Translations under genes and position numbers: made by a program
NCBI GenBank assembly: GCA_013350335.1
Contig: CM023539.1
Coordinates: forward strand, 68,449,631-68,513,630
From: Chimonanthus salicifolius
Taxonomy: Eukaryota > Streptophyta > Magnoliopsida > Laurales > Calycanthaceae
DNA length: 64,000 nucleotides
Reading direction: 5' to 3'
Part shown: piece after piece, positions 37,052 through 50,402 of the stretch
How positions within the stretch are numbered: position 1 is the stretch's first letter
How the letters are laid out: each line of letters starts with the position of its first letter
The notes under the pieces: model-generated
Databases searched by the model: none
Told to the model about the DNA's origin: nothing
What the model saw: only the letters and a program-made list of their open reading frames with translations

Positions 37052-39258
37052 TAAATATGTTTACACTTCACCATAAATATGTTTACACTTCACCATTGTG
37101 CGACAGAATCACTGGGCGTCCCTAAGGAACCCATGTGTTTCACGTCAGCGGCCGGCAACGTGCCACAATTGCGGCCGTTGCCGTGTTACCACATAGGAAG
37201 TGTTATCATCATTTTAAAAACTAAACAAACAACAGTATACCAATTTTTTCAGCCATGTAAATATTCACAAATCTTAATATCAAATCAGCCTAATTAAATC
37301 TCGCCACGCAGCGATAGTGGAATTACAAAATGAGAATTTGGTGATTTTTTTTATAATTATCCTACTTTATACTGAAAGTGAGACTAATCCTATAAGTATA
37401 CATAAACTTTTTAATTCACACACACTGGTTAAATCTATGAAAAGTAACCTATTATAGTTGAGTGTGAATCGAACAGCATCTACTTCATGAGACAGGTTTG
37501 TTGGCCGTCAGACTAATCTCATGGACTCCACGAGTTGATGATCATTGATGAGTCAAACTATAGTTTTTCATTTACTAAAAGAGGTGTGTGTTACTTAAAG
37601 CAATTTTAATAATTTACTTTTTACTGTACAGTTTTAATCACTAATCATGTAACAAAATAGAAAACATGATGAAAGTCATCGTAGGGTTTCAGTTTGGTGG
37701 AATAGTAAAGAGTTTGAGAAGACGGCAAAGCCAAGTGGATGCATCCCCTTTGACGTCAAACCTATCTAACTCAAATAGTCAAATCAAAGTTAGTATTCAT
37801 GTTATAGCCATGCATATCTATATCTATATTCCTTTGATGAACACAGAAAAATGATAATTTTACTATTGTATTTGGACTAGTTAATTTATTATTTTATGTG
37901 TTTTAAAATATGTTTAATGGGATTTTGGACATTTTGAAAAATTTGCTCGGAAATGCAATATATGAGAATTCAAAAGGTGAATTTTACAATTTATAGACAT
38001 AAGTTGATATTTTTGGAAAATTGAAATTTTTAATAATTATTTTACCATAATTTTAGAGGTTTTATTTGTAAACTAATTAATTCAAATCCATTTATGAGAG
38101 TTTGGATTAATTTAGTCATTTTTAGAATTGATTGTAAGTGGTAAAATTATTTATTAGATTTTCCATACTTTAAAAAGTCCAATTATTTAGCCCATTAAGA
38201 AAAGCACATGAACAAATCCACATGTTTGAAAACCATTTTCATTATCTCAAGCTACATATGAGAAAATTTGAAATTTACAAGCCAATATAAGAGGATTTTT
38301 GTATTTGGAAAGTGGATTAAGGAAAAATAAACAAAATAAGAAGGGAAGAAAAATAAGGAAGGTTTCACATATATTCAATATTTTGGCCATAAATTTCCAC
38401 TCTGATGTCAGATAGCGAGGAAGAAAGGAAGAAAAGAAGAAAGGAAAATTTGAGATTTTCAACAATCATAGTGGGTTTTAGGTTGGTGATTTTGAATTTC
38501 CTCATTGATTCTTATATTCTTTTTATTCCAAAAATTTCAATTGTGTTGTTATTTTTATTTCATGTTTTAATTAATAAGAGAATGTGAGAATTAGAATTAT
38601 AGTTTTCCAATTGTTCTTTCATGTGTAATGAAAATTTTAAATTTATTTCCATTCTTTTAATGATTTTATGTTGTTTATTATTCTAAGAAATTCAAAAAAA
38701 AGTGAGATTATCTTAGGATTGGTAGATTTTGATTTTTTCCTTCTAAGGTTCTTTTTAAGAGTGATATTATTTTAGATTTGAAATTATAAATAAAAATTTT
38801 ATCTAAATCTAAGACCGGAATTAAATTTACTTAGTTAAATGGATTTCATAGATTTCACTGTAAATACTATATTTTCTATCTTTAGAATATTTTTAAATTA
38901 AATTAAAAATATATAGATTATAGAAATAATTTCATGTTAATGATTTATCTTTAATTAATTATTTTTTACTTTTTTACTATACAGTTTTAATCACTAATCA
39001 TGAGACAAAATAGAAAACATGATGGCAGTCATCGCAGAGTTTCAGTTTGGTGGAATAGTAAAGAGTTTGAGAGGAGGACAAAGCCAAGTGGATGCATCCC
39101 CTTTGACCTCAAACCTATCGTAATAGTCAAATCAAAGTTAGTATTCCTGTTTTGAGCCGTACATCTCTGCATTCCTCCATTTTCATTGTTCTGGTTCATC
39201 ACTTCTATTCTCCATTATAAACGTGGAAAATATTTCTTTTCTCTCTCTTCTGCGCACG

Positions 39259-39345
39259 ATGGATACCCAAGAAAGCCCATTCCCCACACTAGAAATGGTC
39301 TTCTCTCTTGAAAAAGAAAGCTTTCTCACTCCTTATGTGGAATGA
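39259..39345 (+). pseudogene. 28-codon reading frame downstream of a TATA box (copy 2)
   Basis: TATAAA at 39216..39221 and a ctctctcttc stretch precede ATG at 39259. The frame begins MDTQESPFPTLEM and ends at TGA (39343..39345). It could be the 5' end of a gene exon caught in a duplication, or chance. I do not recognise the peptide, and no continuing exon was found. Confidence 0.25.
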
Positions 39346-39477
39346 ATCTAATGATACTTAGAAAGATTTTAAGAATCTGAGATAAGTTGGATTGATAATT
39401 TTGAATTCGACCTATAGCATATTACATTATAATATTGTAATAATAGTTGCATATTTTGATAAATAATTTCAATCTAT

Positions 39478-39673
39478 TATGGAGTTGGTTAGGTGATTAA
39501 GAAACTTCTCTCATGAAAGAAGATTTTAGATTAAACTCATGTTCAAATTCTTCTGAGTCATTCAGGGAGTTACTTCTCATCGACTTATCGTGTGTGTATT
39601 GGGAGGTTCATACTTACTCGTGAAACTAGTATCACCTTCAATGTGAATGGAGATATCCATGTTAAAAAAAAAA
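39478..39673 (+). mobile_element. SINE, gttggtaagg family (copy 2)
   Basis: Duplicate of 36482..36672 with the same box layout and a longer terminal A run (39664..39676). Confidence 0.6.
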
Positions 39674-39839
39674 AAATGGAAAAAGGAAGAGAAATAAAGT
39701 AATAGTTTTACATTTCCATCTTAAGTTAAACAGTGACAGATAGTATTTTAATAGTTTACCATAAATTGAAAAAAAGTTAACACAATGCCTATTTTGATGT
39801 CTTACCTTGAAAGTTTGGATGGTCGGAGCTGATTTTTTC

Positions 39840-41690
39840 AATGGTATGTTAATATTTCCAATATTTCAACCAAAAATCTCAACATATACACACAAAAAAA
39901 CTGTGGTCCAACCAGGACACTAGCCCATGTTTCATATTGACAAACAAAACAAATTTTGACTTTAATTTCTTAATTTTACTGAAATTTAAATTCTACAAAT
40001 TGACATTCTCTAGCAACTTAGGTCACAGCCTACCCGAATCGAATTAGCACAACTAAAGAAAATCTCAAATTTGGGTTGAATTTGTTGAGGGTTGAGTTCA
40101 ACTTTTCGCTCAAGATGAATTTTATTTGAAACTTGATAGGTCATTTATAATAGAATGAGAATGGTTTTCGTTTAAAGTGAAAACAATACCTCACTATAAA
40201 GAAACTGAAAAGGCGTAGAAAATAAAAAAGTAAACTCTTTCTCAATATCATTTTCAGAACTATTTTGTCAACCAAACGCATTAAGTCTTTCAAAACCATT
40301 CATATTTTCAATCAATAAACTAATAAGGGGAACATATATCAGCGTAATGCAATGTATTATACTATTACACGTTGATACACCTCCGTTAATATCCATTCAG
40401 ACTCCAACTTCAACACACTGATGTGTGCGACTTTCATTTTTCCACAATATTACAGCCAATACACAGTGTATCAACTGTATTTTTTACCCAAACTTTGAAC
40501 CGAGAGGAGTTTTAATTGTAATACCCAAGGTTTCCCCATATTGCAAATTGTTGGGTGGTCTCGAGTTGTACGGTACATGTGGTCCTTCTCTTTTCCATGT
40601 GTCTAGAATCTAGATTCTTAAAACATTTGAAAAATGTGGGAGAAAGAAAGGAGGAGAGGAAATGGAGATAAGACTGCGTGACTGTGAAAGCGTGTGAAAT
40701 TTGATTGGAACAAGAATACGACGTTGGTAATATGTTTTCTCCAAAAGCAGAAAGGGGTGATTACTTGTGGTCCACTTCTAAGACAAGGTGGAGATGACAC
40801 GTAAGCATAATAGTCATATTTTTGTCGTTTCCTCTCATCAAAGAACACAGCCACATTTTACTCCCCTGCTATTTTTGTTTTGTTCAACAATTTTCATAAG
40901 CTCAATTCAATGTTTCAAATGCCTCACATGGCAAAAATCTTGTATCAACACCATGCATGCACAACCACAAGGGTCATAATAAACTGTGAATGTATCACCC
41001 CCATCAGCACTTCTTCAATATTTTAAACTATTCCCACTTTTATTTTAAAAAATTATCATGCATCTCAATTCATACTTACATTAAAATTCTTTTATTAAGG
41101 ATTTAATTAAATTTAAAGCAATTAATTTTGTGGGTTGTATCATGGGTTGAGATGATTATATTATGGTGAGATTTGATACTTGAAAATTTATCGCAAATTT
41201 TATACCGATCACATCCCGTATCATGATTTAAATAATCTTTTTTATGGGTCCATATATTGTATTCTTGTAGTAGTATTTTAACATCGTGTATACCGCATCA
41301 ATTCAATTCACAGATGAAAGAGTACCACATCATCAAAAGATAATCGTTTGAGATTGTTTTGGACAAGTAAATTAAAAAACTAAGAGCCTTAAAAATAATG
41401 GAGAATTTCTTTTCCATATTCATTCTATAACTTAAACGTGGCATTATTTTTTTTAAATGAATTTTGATTCAATTTTGGGTAATTGAGTATCCATTGGATC
41501 AGTGTCAACTTAAGGCATATTGATGTTAGATGGGGTATAGGGTATGTGAGGGTCATTAATTCATCATAAGTGAAACCCATTATTGAAGAGGGAGAATTGA
41601 TAGAAGAGGTGCTTATTAGAGTATTTATATAATTTAATTATAATTGAATGGTTCTTATTCATTGTTTAATATAGGCAATGGACTAATATA
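39840..41690. other. Intergenic DNA without recognised features
   Basis: Low-complexity AT-rich sequence. Frames near 40425-40980 are short, overlap on both strands, and show no domains. Confidence 0.4.
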
Positions 41691-41697
41691 GTAAAAT

Positions 41698-41935
41698 ATA
41701 ATTTACTCTCAAAAGCTAAAAGTGTTATATGAAGTCATTGGTTTATCAAATTAACCTATATGGGACTTCGATCGCTGGTTGCACGTGAAACCTACTCTGA
41801 CACTATTAGAAAATCATGATATAATAACCTTCTTGAGGTAGACTTTACTCTCAAAAGCTAATAGTTGAGAGAATGATGCCTCAAGTGTTATATAGAGTCG
41901 TTGGTTTCTTAGATTAACCGGTGCGTGACTTTTGT
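41698..41935. repeat. Imperfect local duplication (about 140-bp spacing)
   Basis: tttactctcaaaagctaa, aagtgttatat, gtcgttggtt and attaacc occur in the same order at about 41700 and about 41845. Confidence 0.55.
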
Positions 41936-42639
41936 CACTTCATATAGATGTCAAGTACAAAGAAATTCATTCATTCTTTTTTCTTTGATATATACAAAGT
42001 AAATGGAAACGGGGAGTTCAGTTTCCGCCTTCAATTTGGCGTGACCGACCGTTCACGCATTGGAGTCTTGGGACCCACCCATGCACGTGCTGCATCAACT
42101 CATGAGAAATTTGAAATTATTCTAAAGCTGATTGAAGCAGTGTGAATGGTTTGAATTTTATTTAAGAGAGAATTTTGTAATAAGCCTGAGAATAGAATGA
42201 TGATTTTAGTATGGAATGGATGAAAATCCCATCTTGAATTTGTGAAGTTAGTCCACAAGCTTTTGAGTGTAAAAATGATCTCTTTCACATCTGACTTATT
42301 CTTAGTCTTTTTTCGTGAACTTGTCTTTGTATGTTAAGAGGAAACATTCATATTCATAAGAGAAAAAAAAAAAAGCAGAAGACTTAAAATTTCGAATCTA
42401 ATGATAATATTCCACTTAAAAACTATGATTGACCCATTGACAATCTATTCAAAGAACTCGTATAGAATAGCCTATTCATGGTCGGAATGTAGGCCTCACT
42501 TGACCAAAATCAAGGGCCACTGAATCAATAAACCCCCATTGAGGCATGCATAATTTTGAGGACAAATGATAATCAAATCTGTTGACTTGAAATCAATATT
42601 AAGTGCTTTTTTTTTTTTGAATTTACGTATGTAAAATTG

Positions 42640-43505
42640 TGGAATACCCAACAATAAAAGTGTCAAAGTCATAGAATATGATTTCAATAATGGAATATTG
42701 TGCTTTCTTCTCGTTTCTCTGCTAATTGTTGTATAATGAACTCATCCACAGTGAAATCCCTGACCCATACCATGTTTATTGGTGTGGACATTCATTTCCA
42801 TTGCGAGAGGATACGTATTGCAATAGACCTTTGTTGATTTTGACATTGTTACTATCACTGAATTAGGGTTTTTTAGCAACACGTGATTAAATAAGAGGTC
42901 TTGGATTCGACTCCTCTTGGTCTATACTAATACACAAGATTTGCAGGTGGTTTCATGTAACTATTGGTTTAATCTCGCCTCCAAAAGGTAGGGATACCCA
43001 TGTTATTAAAAAAAAAAAAAGGTGAGAAGACTCTCAAATGCAACAAATGCGACATTATTGTGATATCACTTATGCAATAATTGGAGAAAGCTACTATTTT
43101 AATTAATTGGTAAGTGTTCATTATTACATTTCTAAATTTTGCTATTTTTGGTGATATGAATGCTAAATAGACATTTTATATATAGAAAATAAAAGTGTCA
43201 ACTCATATTAGATAGAATAAACGATTTCAATAATGGAAGATTGTGTTTTTATCTCATATCAATTGATTTGGACATATATATATATATATATTTTTAAATT
43301 TGCATGTGGAAAACGGCAGAAAAGCAAAGATTCTATGTTGATTGTTTTACAAACAACTCATCCGCAGTGAAATCCATGACCCACGCCATGTTCATTGGTG
43401 TGGACATTCATTTGCATGCCAAACAATACGTATTGCAATAGACCTTTGTTGCTTTTGACAATTGTTACTAGGTTGAATTAGGGTTTTTTTTAGCAACATG
43501 TGATC
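42640..43505. repeat. Local direct duplication around a SINE
   Basis: About 42640..42890 and 43186..43505 share gatttcaataatgga, cagtgaaatcc, ggtgtggacattcatttgc, tacgtattgcaatagacc and gaattagggttttttt. The first copy runs straight into a SINE at 42885; the second does not, suggesting the SINE arrived in or after copy 1. A (TA)n tract lies near 43267-43290. Confidence 0.65.
42885..43021 (+). mobile_element. SINE with B box and poly(A)
   Basis: The segment has ggattcgactcctc (B-box-like), a body with gtttaatctcgcctcc, and the end ggatacccatgttatt plus a 12-base A run. The A-box region is weak. The tail relates it to the SINEs at 36482 and 39478. Confidence 0.55.
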
Positions 43506-44279
43506 CACGGGGGATACATGCAAGAGTGATTACAAGGTCTTGACAAGCAAATTTGTCTCTCCTTTTGCAAAATCAAAAGACGCCCTCGTACATTACTATG
43601 CTGGCGGCCATGTTGATTACATGTAATCAGAGATTAAGAAATCTTTTTATTAGTTAATAAGCATCAGACTTACATTTCAATTTCGTCGACCCGTGACCTG
43701 TAAGAAATGCATCACTCTTGCTTAGGTTCAAAGTTTCAATCGTCTATTTTCGTCATCGGCCACTCCAATCGGAATGAACCTAAACAAAATTGTGCGCTAA
43801 ACAAGAAATGGTCACCATCAAAAATCAAAGAGATGAGATTGTGAAATACATAAATCTGTTGCTAATCCTACTTAAAGTTCAAAATAAGAGGATTAAGTGT
43901 GTCTAAAGCAACATTGCACTAGTACTGTTGGAATATTGTCACAATGAAGATTAGGGGTTGAGGTCTCTTCACTTATTCTTGAAGGAAGACGATGAGAGGG
44001 GGAAACTATCATAGACCCCCTTCACAATTCAGCCAACTTTCCATATGGAACCAAAATTAGAGAAATCTACTGTTCATACAAGACAAAAGATATGGGTATA
44101 TAAATCCTAATCACAAATATCAAATAATGGATAATTTAATGTGTGATTATATTGTCGTAAAATATTGCTAGCGAAAGAGGAATCACCAATGAATGAAGCA
44201 CATAATAAATTGGATGGTTAACTCCCAAAATCAAATAAACTATTCATATGCTCTTATGATTGGTGATATATATTAGGAT

Positions 44280-44620
44280 CTGGGTATCAAGCCCAAAAGG
44301 ATAGTCTAGAGTGATCAATGTCTTTTATAAATCCTTATATCTCTCTCTACATTTTCAATGTGCAACTCGATCGTAGCTTCAACAATCTCCCTCCCAAATG
44401 AGGCCAGCCATCCCGTCTGTGGCCAACTATCTCGTCCGTTTAGGAGATCTCCAGAATCCATATAAGATAGCTTAAGACATGTCTCTGATGCAACTTGTTA
44501 GAACAAGTGTATCCAGCCCAAAAGACTAGCCTGTTAAGTAGAGTGACTCAAATAATTTATAAATCCCTCGATCCCCATCTACACTTCCAATGTGGGCCTC
44601 GTTCGCCATCCAACAATATA
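44280..44620. repeat. Two related segments of an LTR-like dispersed repeat
   Basis: tatcaagcccaaaaggatag to tacattttcaatgtg (about 44286-44363) recurs as tatccagcccaaaagactag to tacacttccaatgtg (about 44512-44595). No coding remnants accompany them. Confidence 0.5.
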
Positions 44621-45389
44621 ATAACAATCTTTATAATACTTTATCTTAAACTTCAAATTAATTAGACCAAACTATTTAGACGTACAAGACATGAAACTCA
44701 TTAAATGTTGTGATTGAATTGTTTAGAGTTTTAGCAAATATTAGGATATATTTAGGTGATAAAATATAGTTAGATTTTACTAAATATAGTATTTCTCTAT
44801 TTAAGAATTTCATTCTTTATTCACTTCTCTCTTTGATTCAGAAAGACACACCAAACTCCGTGTATATTATACTACAGAAGAAACAAAAGAAGGAAAAGGT
44901 CAAACTCTGATGGTCCATAAGCACATGATTATGGGACAAAATTAGCCCTTGGTTTGGATGATAAAAGAGGCATTTGCAGCCTTAGATGAAAAGGAGGGAT
45001 TTTGCCATGCAAAACACAATTGTTTTGACAAAGCTACACCTCATCTCTTACGTCTTCATTTCTTGAGAGATACGTTTTGTCTTCATAACCCTTCATGTGA
45101 AGAAAGAGATGTCTGTCACTTAATTCATTGCAACGGGGGACCTACTCAACGACTTACTTAGCATGTTAAAGTCTTTATTTATTTTTTTCAATATTAAATT
45201 TAATTACGATTGATCAAAAATAGTTAAACATCAAGCTTTTTATTGATGGTCATATACCTTAATTTGATATTCATTCAATTAATGTGACTATTGAATCAGA
45301 AATTCATACTAAAAAGTAAAAACTTCCATATTTATCTGACAACTCTAAATCTCCAAATATTATAATCTCTAATCTCTGAAAAATTAGAG

Positions 45390-45561
45390 ATGCCAATAAC
45401 CTACATGTTTGAAAGACTAATCCGTTTTTTAAACTGAGAATTCTGGGTTCGATTCCCACTTCACTTTAAAGAGATACTTACATTAGAGTTACCTCGTGTT
45501 TGTCGCTAGAGAGGCTTCGATATAGATCTAATCAATCCGGACACTTTGGTCAATAAAAAAA
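45390..45561 (+). mobile_element. SINE (agattagtc family)
   Basis: A clear B box, gggttcgattcccac, sits in the middle. The tail gatctaatcaatccggac, actttggtcaat and an A-run match the other family members. A target duplication was not found. Confidence 0.6.
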
Positions 45562-46111
45562 CGCCTTCTTCATTGTAGCAAATCAATCTCCCTATCTCTA
45601 ATGACATTTAAACTGTAAAATTTTTTTCTGAGTAAATTTTGTCGTGATCTCCTAAATTTAGAATCTCCAAATTGTCAAACACACATGATTTTACCCAACT
45701 TTAAAAAAAAAAAAAGTATATTATATTTCAAAATCAAGTGAGTGAAAATAGGATTTCCCAACGTGTTTGAATAACTAAAAGCTTGGGAGAGTGAAATGTA
45801 CAGTCTAAGAATATTATTTACTTATTCATTTCTTGATTTTTTAATGAATTCTTTTTTCAGTGTCCACTCTCTTTCCTTCCACTTGTAAGGATTCTGCTGC
45901 ATTATAATAGTTTTAAATAGATTTTGTTTATGCATGTTGAGAACATCTGATGCTATCATTGAACTCCGTCATGCATCATTGTTTATTCAATTTAAAATAG
46001 CAATAGTAATAGTAATATTTTTAATAATAGAAATATTGAATTTACTTTTATCCACTTATATTGAAAAGATATACTAATATTTTTTTATCATAAAAAACAT
46101 GGGTCTATTTA

Positions 46112-46264
46112 TTTAATTTTTTTATTTTGATGGTCAAGGTATTCAGGGATTTCACTTGGAGTAATTCACTGCAGTGAGTGGCTCAGAGAAATATTGAGCG
46201 TTAACCGAACTCAAGACCTCTTTTTATGAGAAGAGTTTCTTGTACGTCAGGTCAACCTCCTCTT
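46112..46264 (-). mobile_element. SINE (agattagtc family), reverse orientation
   Basis: On the minus strand it reads gaggaggttgacctgacg (A-box-like), then cttgagttcggttaac (B-box-like), then the tail ctccaagtgaaatccctg, aataccttgaccatc and an A-rich end, which matches the plus-strand copies. Confidence 0.6.
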
Positions 46265-47179
46265 GGATTTTTATTTATTTAATTTTTTATTATTAGATAG
46301 TTTTTAACAAAATTAATATATTTATTCAAATTAATTTTATTTTTTTTTCCTTTGTTTTAGTTGAATTAGAAATTGCCTCTACTATTTTTAGGCGATGTCA
46401 GAGTTTGAAAGGGTGCTTCACTCTTTTGAGGCAATCAAAAGCAGGTTAAATATTAAAATAAAGAGTAAATTCAGAAGGGACAAAATCTTCTTCAATGCCC
46501 AACTCATTAAGGGAAGATAAGTTGGGGAGAAATCACACGTTGATTATTTTATAGAATAAGCTTCTGACAATCTTATCGTGTTTGGATTCGGATGAGACAT
46601 GACTTATTAAAATAAGAAGGATAAAGAAAGAGAGCTACTTTGATTAGAATGGATATTAATAATTACGAGGATGATTAAATTTAATATATGCACAAATAAA
46701 AAAATTGATTAGAGTAAGTAGTTTATTATATGTTTTAATTATTTGGATTATGTGGAGTCCAAAAAAAATGTTTATAATTTTGTCCATTGGAATATCCTCT
46801 TTTATTGGAAGAAGTGTGTGCTCTTATCACAACTCTTTGACGTCGTATCATCAATTTTTTCATGGTGGGTCAAGAATCTGTTTCAAAGTGGGGTCTTTTA
46901 TTTAATTGCCACTTTACCACAATAAGTTATTTCTTGTAGATTTATGATTGAAAGATTTGCACATATCCGAAGAATCTAGAACCAAGTAACCATTGTGCAA
47001 AACCCTTTGCTAAATGTTGGCATACATGTCTTAAGACTACTTCCAAGGTCAAAGACTATTGAATAATCTACTTGTTCATTTGGTGGATAGATTGATGGAA
47101 ATGAATGAGAATTGAATTAAGAAATTAACCATATCATGTTAGGGAAGCGATCATCTCATGGGTGTTTTGTGTAACTCAA

Positions 47180-47459
47180 CACGAAATTTAGGGTATTTTC
47201 CATCCTTCTACTGTAGTATGAATCAGTTCACTAACCAGCTCATCGGATCACTGACTCTTCCACTGCAGTATAAATCACCTCACTGATCGGATCACTGACC
47301 GGCTCACTGAAATCGAATTACTGAAATTTATCTAAGTGAGACTGTTTTTTTCATAAAGAACAACAAATCAGATCACTGATTGGCTCACTGACCGGATCAT
47401 TTTTAAATGTTTTCGTACGACAGTAGAAAAGTAAAATGGAAAATCCTTTAAAATCCGTG
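47180..47459. mobile_element. Foldback element with CACG...CGTG ends
   Basis: Left cacgaaatttagggtatttt, then tttccatccttctactgt, pairs with right acagtagaaaagtaaaatgg and aaatccgtg. The interior repeats ggatcactga and ggctcactga. No target duplication was identified, so class is unassigned. Confidence 0.55.
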
Positions 47460-48237
47460 TCTCGTTATATGCACGTGCAAGGATCGCTACCCATCATGTT
47501 AATGCTAACCATCCTAACTTTCAACCAGCTCAAGGGTTAGGAATGTCCCTTAACTTAATTTTCTAACATTTTTTTTAATTGATGAGCAAAATTATAGTCA
47601 AGCTGATCAAGTTGTTTGGTCAGTGTGTAGGTTCCATGTAGAGTCTATTTAATGATAGGATTCAAACGGTCGAAAAATATTATTTTTTGAATTTAGATCT
47701 AACCTTTATTAATAATTTATTTGATGTATTATTATCACTGAATCAAGTATTATAAGTAAGAATATTTTTTAATTATTCAATGTTTTTAATCATAAACCAA
47801 ATTATATCATCTATTATTATCCGGATGCCCATCCTAACACTAGCAATATTTTTTAGGAGACATTAATGAAATTTCTATTTTACCCATACCAGTGTACCAC
47901 TCATCAAGTACCGATATATCGATATGCAGAACACATACATGCAAAGCCGGGTGTGGTCGGTACACCGGTATATATAAGATGAGAATTTCACTCCATCCCG
48001 TATCTTTTATCAGTTTTTACCCGTATTAAGATGGCTGCCCTTATTACCCATCAAAACACGTGAATTTTTCAATCCAAACTATGCCAAAATTACACTTAAG
48101 TTGATTTTATCATAATACTTACTTGCAAAAGAACTCACTTGATCATTCATCAAGAGGGACATATTATAGCACCTTAAAGTCTTAATTTTTGGGGCTATTC
48201 AAATTGATAAACATCAAATATTTTTTAATACCATATA

Positions 48238-48427
48238 CTCCCTCCATCTTATTTTAGTTGTCTCATTTGAAATATTTGTGTTTTTTAAGGAACTCTCTAT
48301 ATAAGGTTAGCACTCATGTGATCTCATCTATTTTGAACACATTTTATACTACTCAAATGCAAATGAGACAACTATTTTGGGACAATTCCAAAATCCATAT
48401 AGGACAACTAATTTGGGACAGAGGGAG
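48238..48427. mobile_element. Stowaway-type (Tc1/mariner) MITE
   Basis: Termini CTCCCTCCATCTTATTTTAG and ctaatttgggacagagggag are the classical plant Stowaway TIRs. TA dinucleotides flank both sides (48236..48237 and 48428..48429). Length is 190 bp. Confidence 0.88.
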
Positions 48428-48674
48428 TATAACATTAGCTGTTATAAAAGTAACACATTCAAATATCATATTGGGAGAGAAAATCATGATAATTTAAGCA
48501 AATGTTTTACATATTGACTAATATTTTAATCTTAAGTTAGAGTCGATCTTTTACCTCAAGTCGTCAGCTACTAAATTAGGCTATAACTTATAAGTTAGGG
48601 TAAATCTGAAAAAAATGAGGCTCATTTTTATTGTAAAATTTATTTTTGCCATTTCTTTATTCAGTGTGAATTGT

Positions 48675-49920
48675 GAAGAATAAAAAATAAATCTAGTAAA
48701 ATCTAATTAGGCGCCATCTAAATTAATCTATTTTGATAGATGATCTGACTCAACCTATTTAATAGATTACCCATCTCTATCCAACCCATTTTCAAAATAA
48801 ATAGACCCAATTCGAATAAAAATAAATAAATGAGTAAACGCAACTGAGTAACACATCAAACTACATGAGGTCAATACTCATTTAAAATATAATCTTGATA
48901 TATGACTTGTGAAAAAAATCTCCTTAATGAAATAAATGAATAGCTCTGAGCTAAACCAGCTTAATTCATTTAACAAAATATGAAATAAATTTAAATTTAA
49001 AATAAAATTTAATCTGAATTTCTTCTGAGTCGATCGATTGTTAGGTCTAATCAAAGTTAGATATGCAGGAGAAGTGTCCATGAATTAAAGTAGAAAATAT
49101 GATAAAATGTAGTGAAATCTAATGAGCTTTGTAATGTATTGTAAGAGCTGTGGGGCTTTAGATAAGTGAAATGGACACCCTCCAAATTTAGCAACAGAGA
49201 AGTATGGCCAGGATGTTCCTCTGTGTGAGGAAGACGACAGGTTAGGGAGAAGGCAAACCCAAAGATTTTGGTGTCGAGTATAACTCAGGCAACAGTGCTG
49301 ATGTGGAAATACGTGACTATGATGAGCGAGCAGCTTTTGCCTGTTCCCACTAAATTCTTCAACCCAAGTGTCAGCTTTTGATCATATTTAGTGTAAAAAT
49401 TATATATTAAGGTTGAAATTAGGGTGTTACGATCCAATTTTAATAAACTCAATCTAATAATATCAGAAATTGTTGAATCTCAATCTACTCTAATTAACTC
49501 TACTTGAAATACTCAATTCAATCTCACTCGAATTATTGATCTAATTCAACTTGATTATTAAATTGAATTATTAGCTCAACTTAACTTGAGTGGTATATTA
49601 AATTTTTTGAATCAATTAAATTAGAATTAAGATGGAACCGAGTTAATTTTTAAAAACACTTGATTCAACCCGATTTGAATATAATTCGAGTTTTTTCTCT
49701 TCAATGTAACCTGACTCTAACTTTCAAAATTTAAATTCCAACCCACTTGATTTATCGACGTCTTAATTTAAACTAGTTTATAAATGAATAGACAAAATCC
49801 AAATTAAAAATTAAATGAGTAGACTCAACTGATTCACACATCTAACCATATAAGGTCCATATTCATTTAAGTCAAGGGATAATTTTAATATATGTCTTGC
49901 TAAAAAGTATTCTTAATCAA
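48675..49920. repeat. Two diverged copies of a dispersed AT-rich repeat
   Basis: About 48675..48960 and 49640..49920 share the order atagacaaa/atagaccca, aaatgagta..cgcaactga, acacatc, a tatgaggtc-like phrase and attcattta, then atatatgactt. The family is unknown and borders are approximate. Confidence 0.4.
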
Positions 49921-50159
49921 CTCCCAAGGGCCACTCTTTATTAAATCTTTTATTTTTTAAGACCAAGATGTCTAAGTCTCCTAAAGCACCCAAGTCAACC
50001 CCGACAGGTTTTCTCCTCCTTGACCTTATTGGTATCTGTAAATTGAGAGATTTATCCATATTTTAAGAATTTATCGATACACTTGAATACTTAGGTTAAA
50101 AAAAAAAAATCTAACAGGAGTAGAGTAGAATCAAGAGGTTGGGTCCCTCATTTAGATGG

Positions 50160-50275
50160 AAGCATACGTAAAAATATCACACGAGATATCCCGTATCGAT
50201 TGAGATATCGAACGCTGATATACCTTCACCATATGAGATATATCGTTGGACGGATAAGATCTCAGACCAAGCATT
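50160..50275. repeat. Small GATATCG-rich repeat upstream of the bHLH gene
   Basis: Contains gagatatcccgtatcg, gagatatcgaacgc and gagatatatcgttgg, similar to the GATATCGG family. It lies just upstream of the presumed core promoter. Confidence 0.45.
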
Positions 50276-50402
50276 TTTTTTTACCCCTTGATCAAAGCAA
50301 CATAGAATCACCAAAATGATTGCACGGAAAGCATGTGCGTTTTAGGCCACATATTGTATATCAATATCACCCACCAGAGACAACATCAACTCGCTTTCAA
50401 CG

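Larger units (their letters stand above)
36832..39831 (+). repeat. Tandem segmental duplication, copy 2
   Basis: This 3.0-kb segment directly follows copy 1 in the same orientation. It lacks the 438-bp MITE plus its 8-bp duplication, which accounts for nearly all of the 455-bp length difference. The junction reads ggagctaattttttactac; the outer edges read gatatattttttactac and ggagctgattttttcaat. Confidence 0.88.

Noticed and set aside
44958..45161. Short plus-strand frame (from ATG 44958) with several Cys and His residues
   Set aside because: The Cys/His spacing matches no zinc-finger pattern I know, and there is no promoter, splice context or homologue that I recognise.
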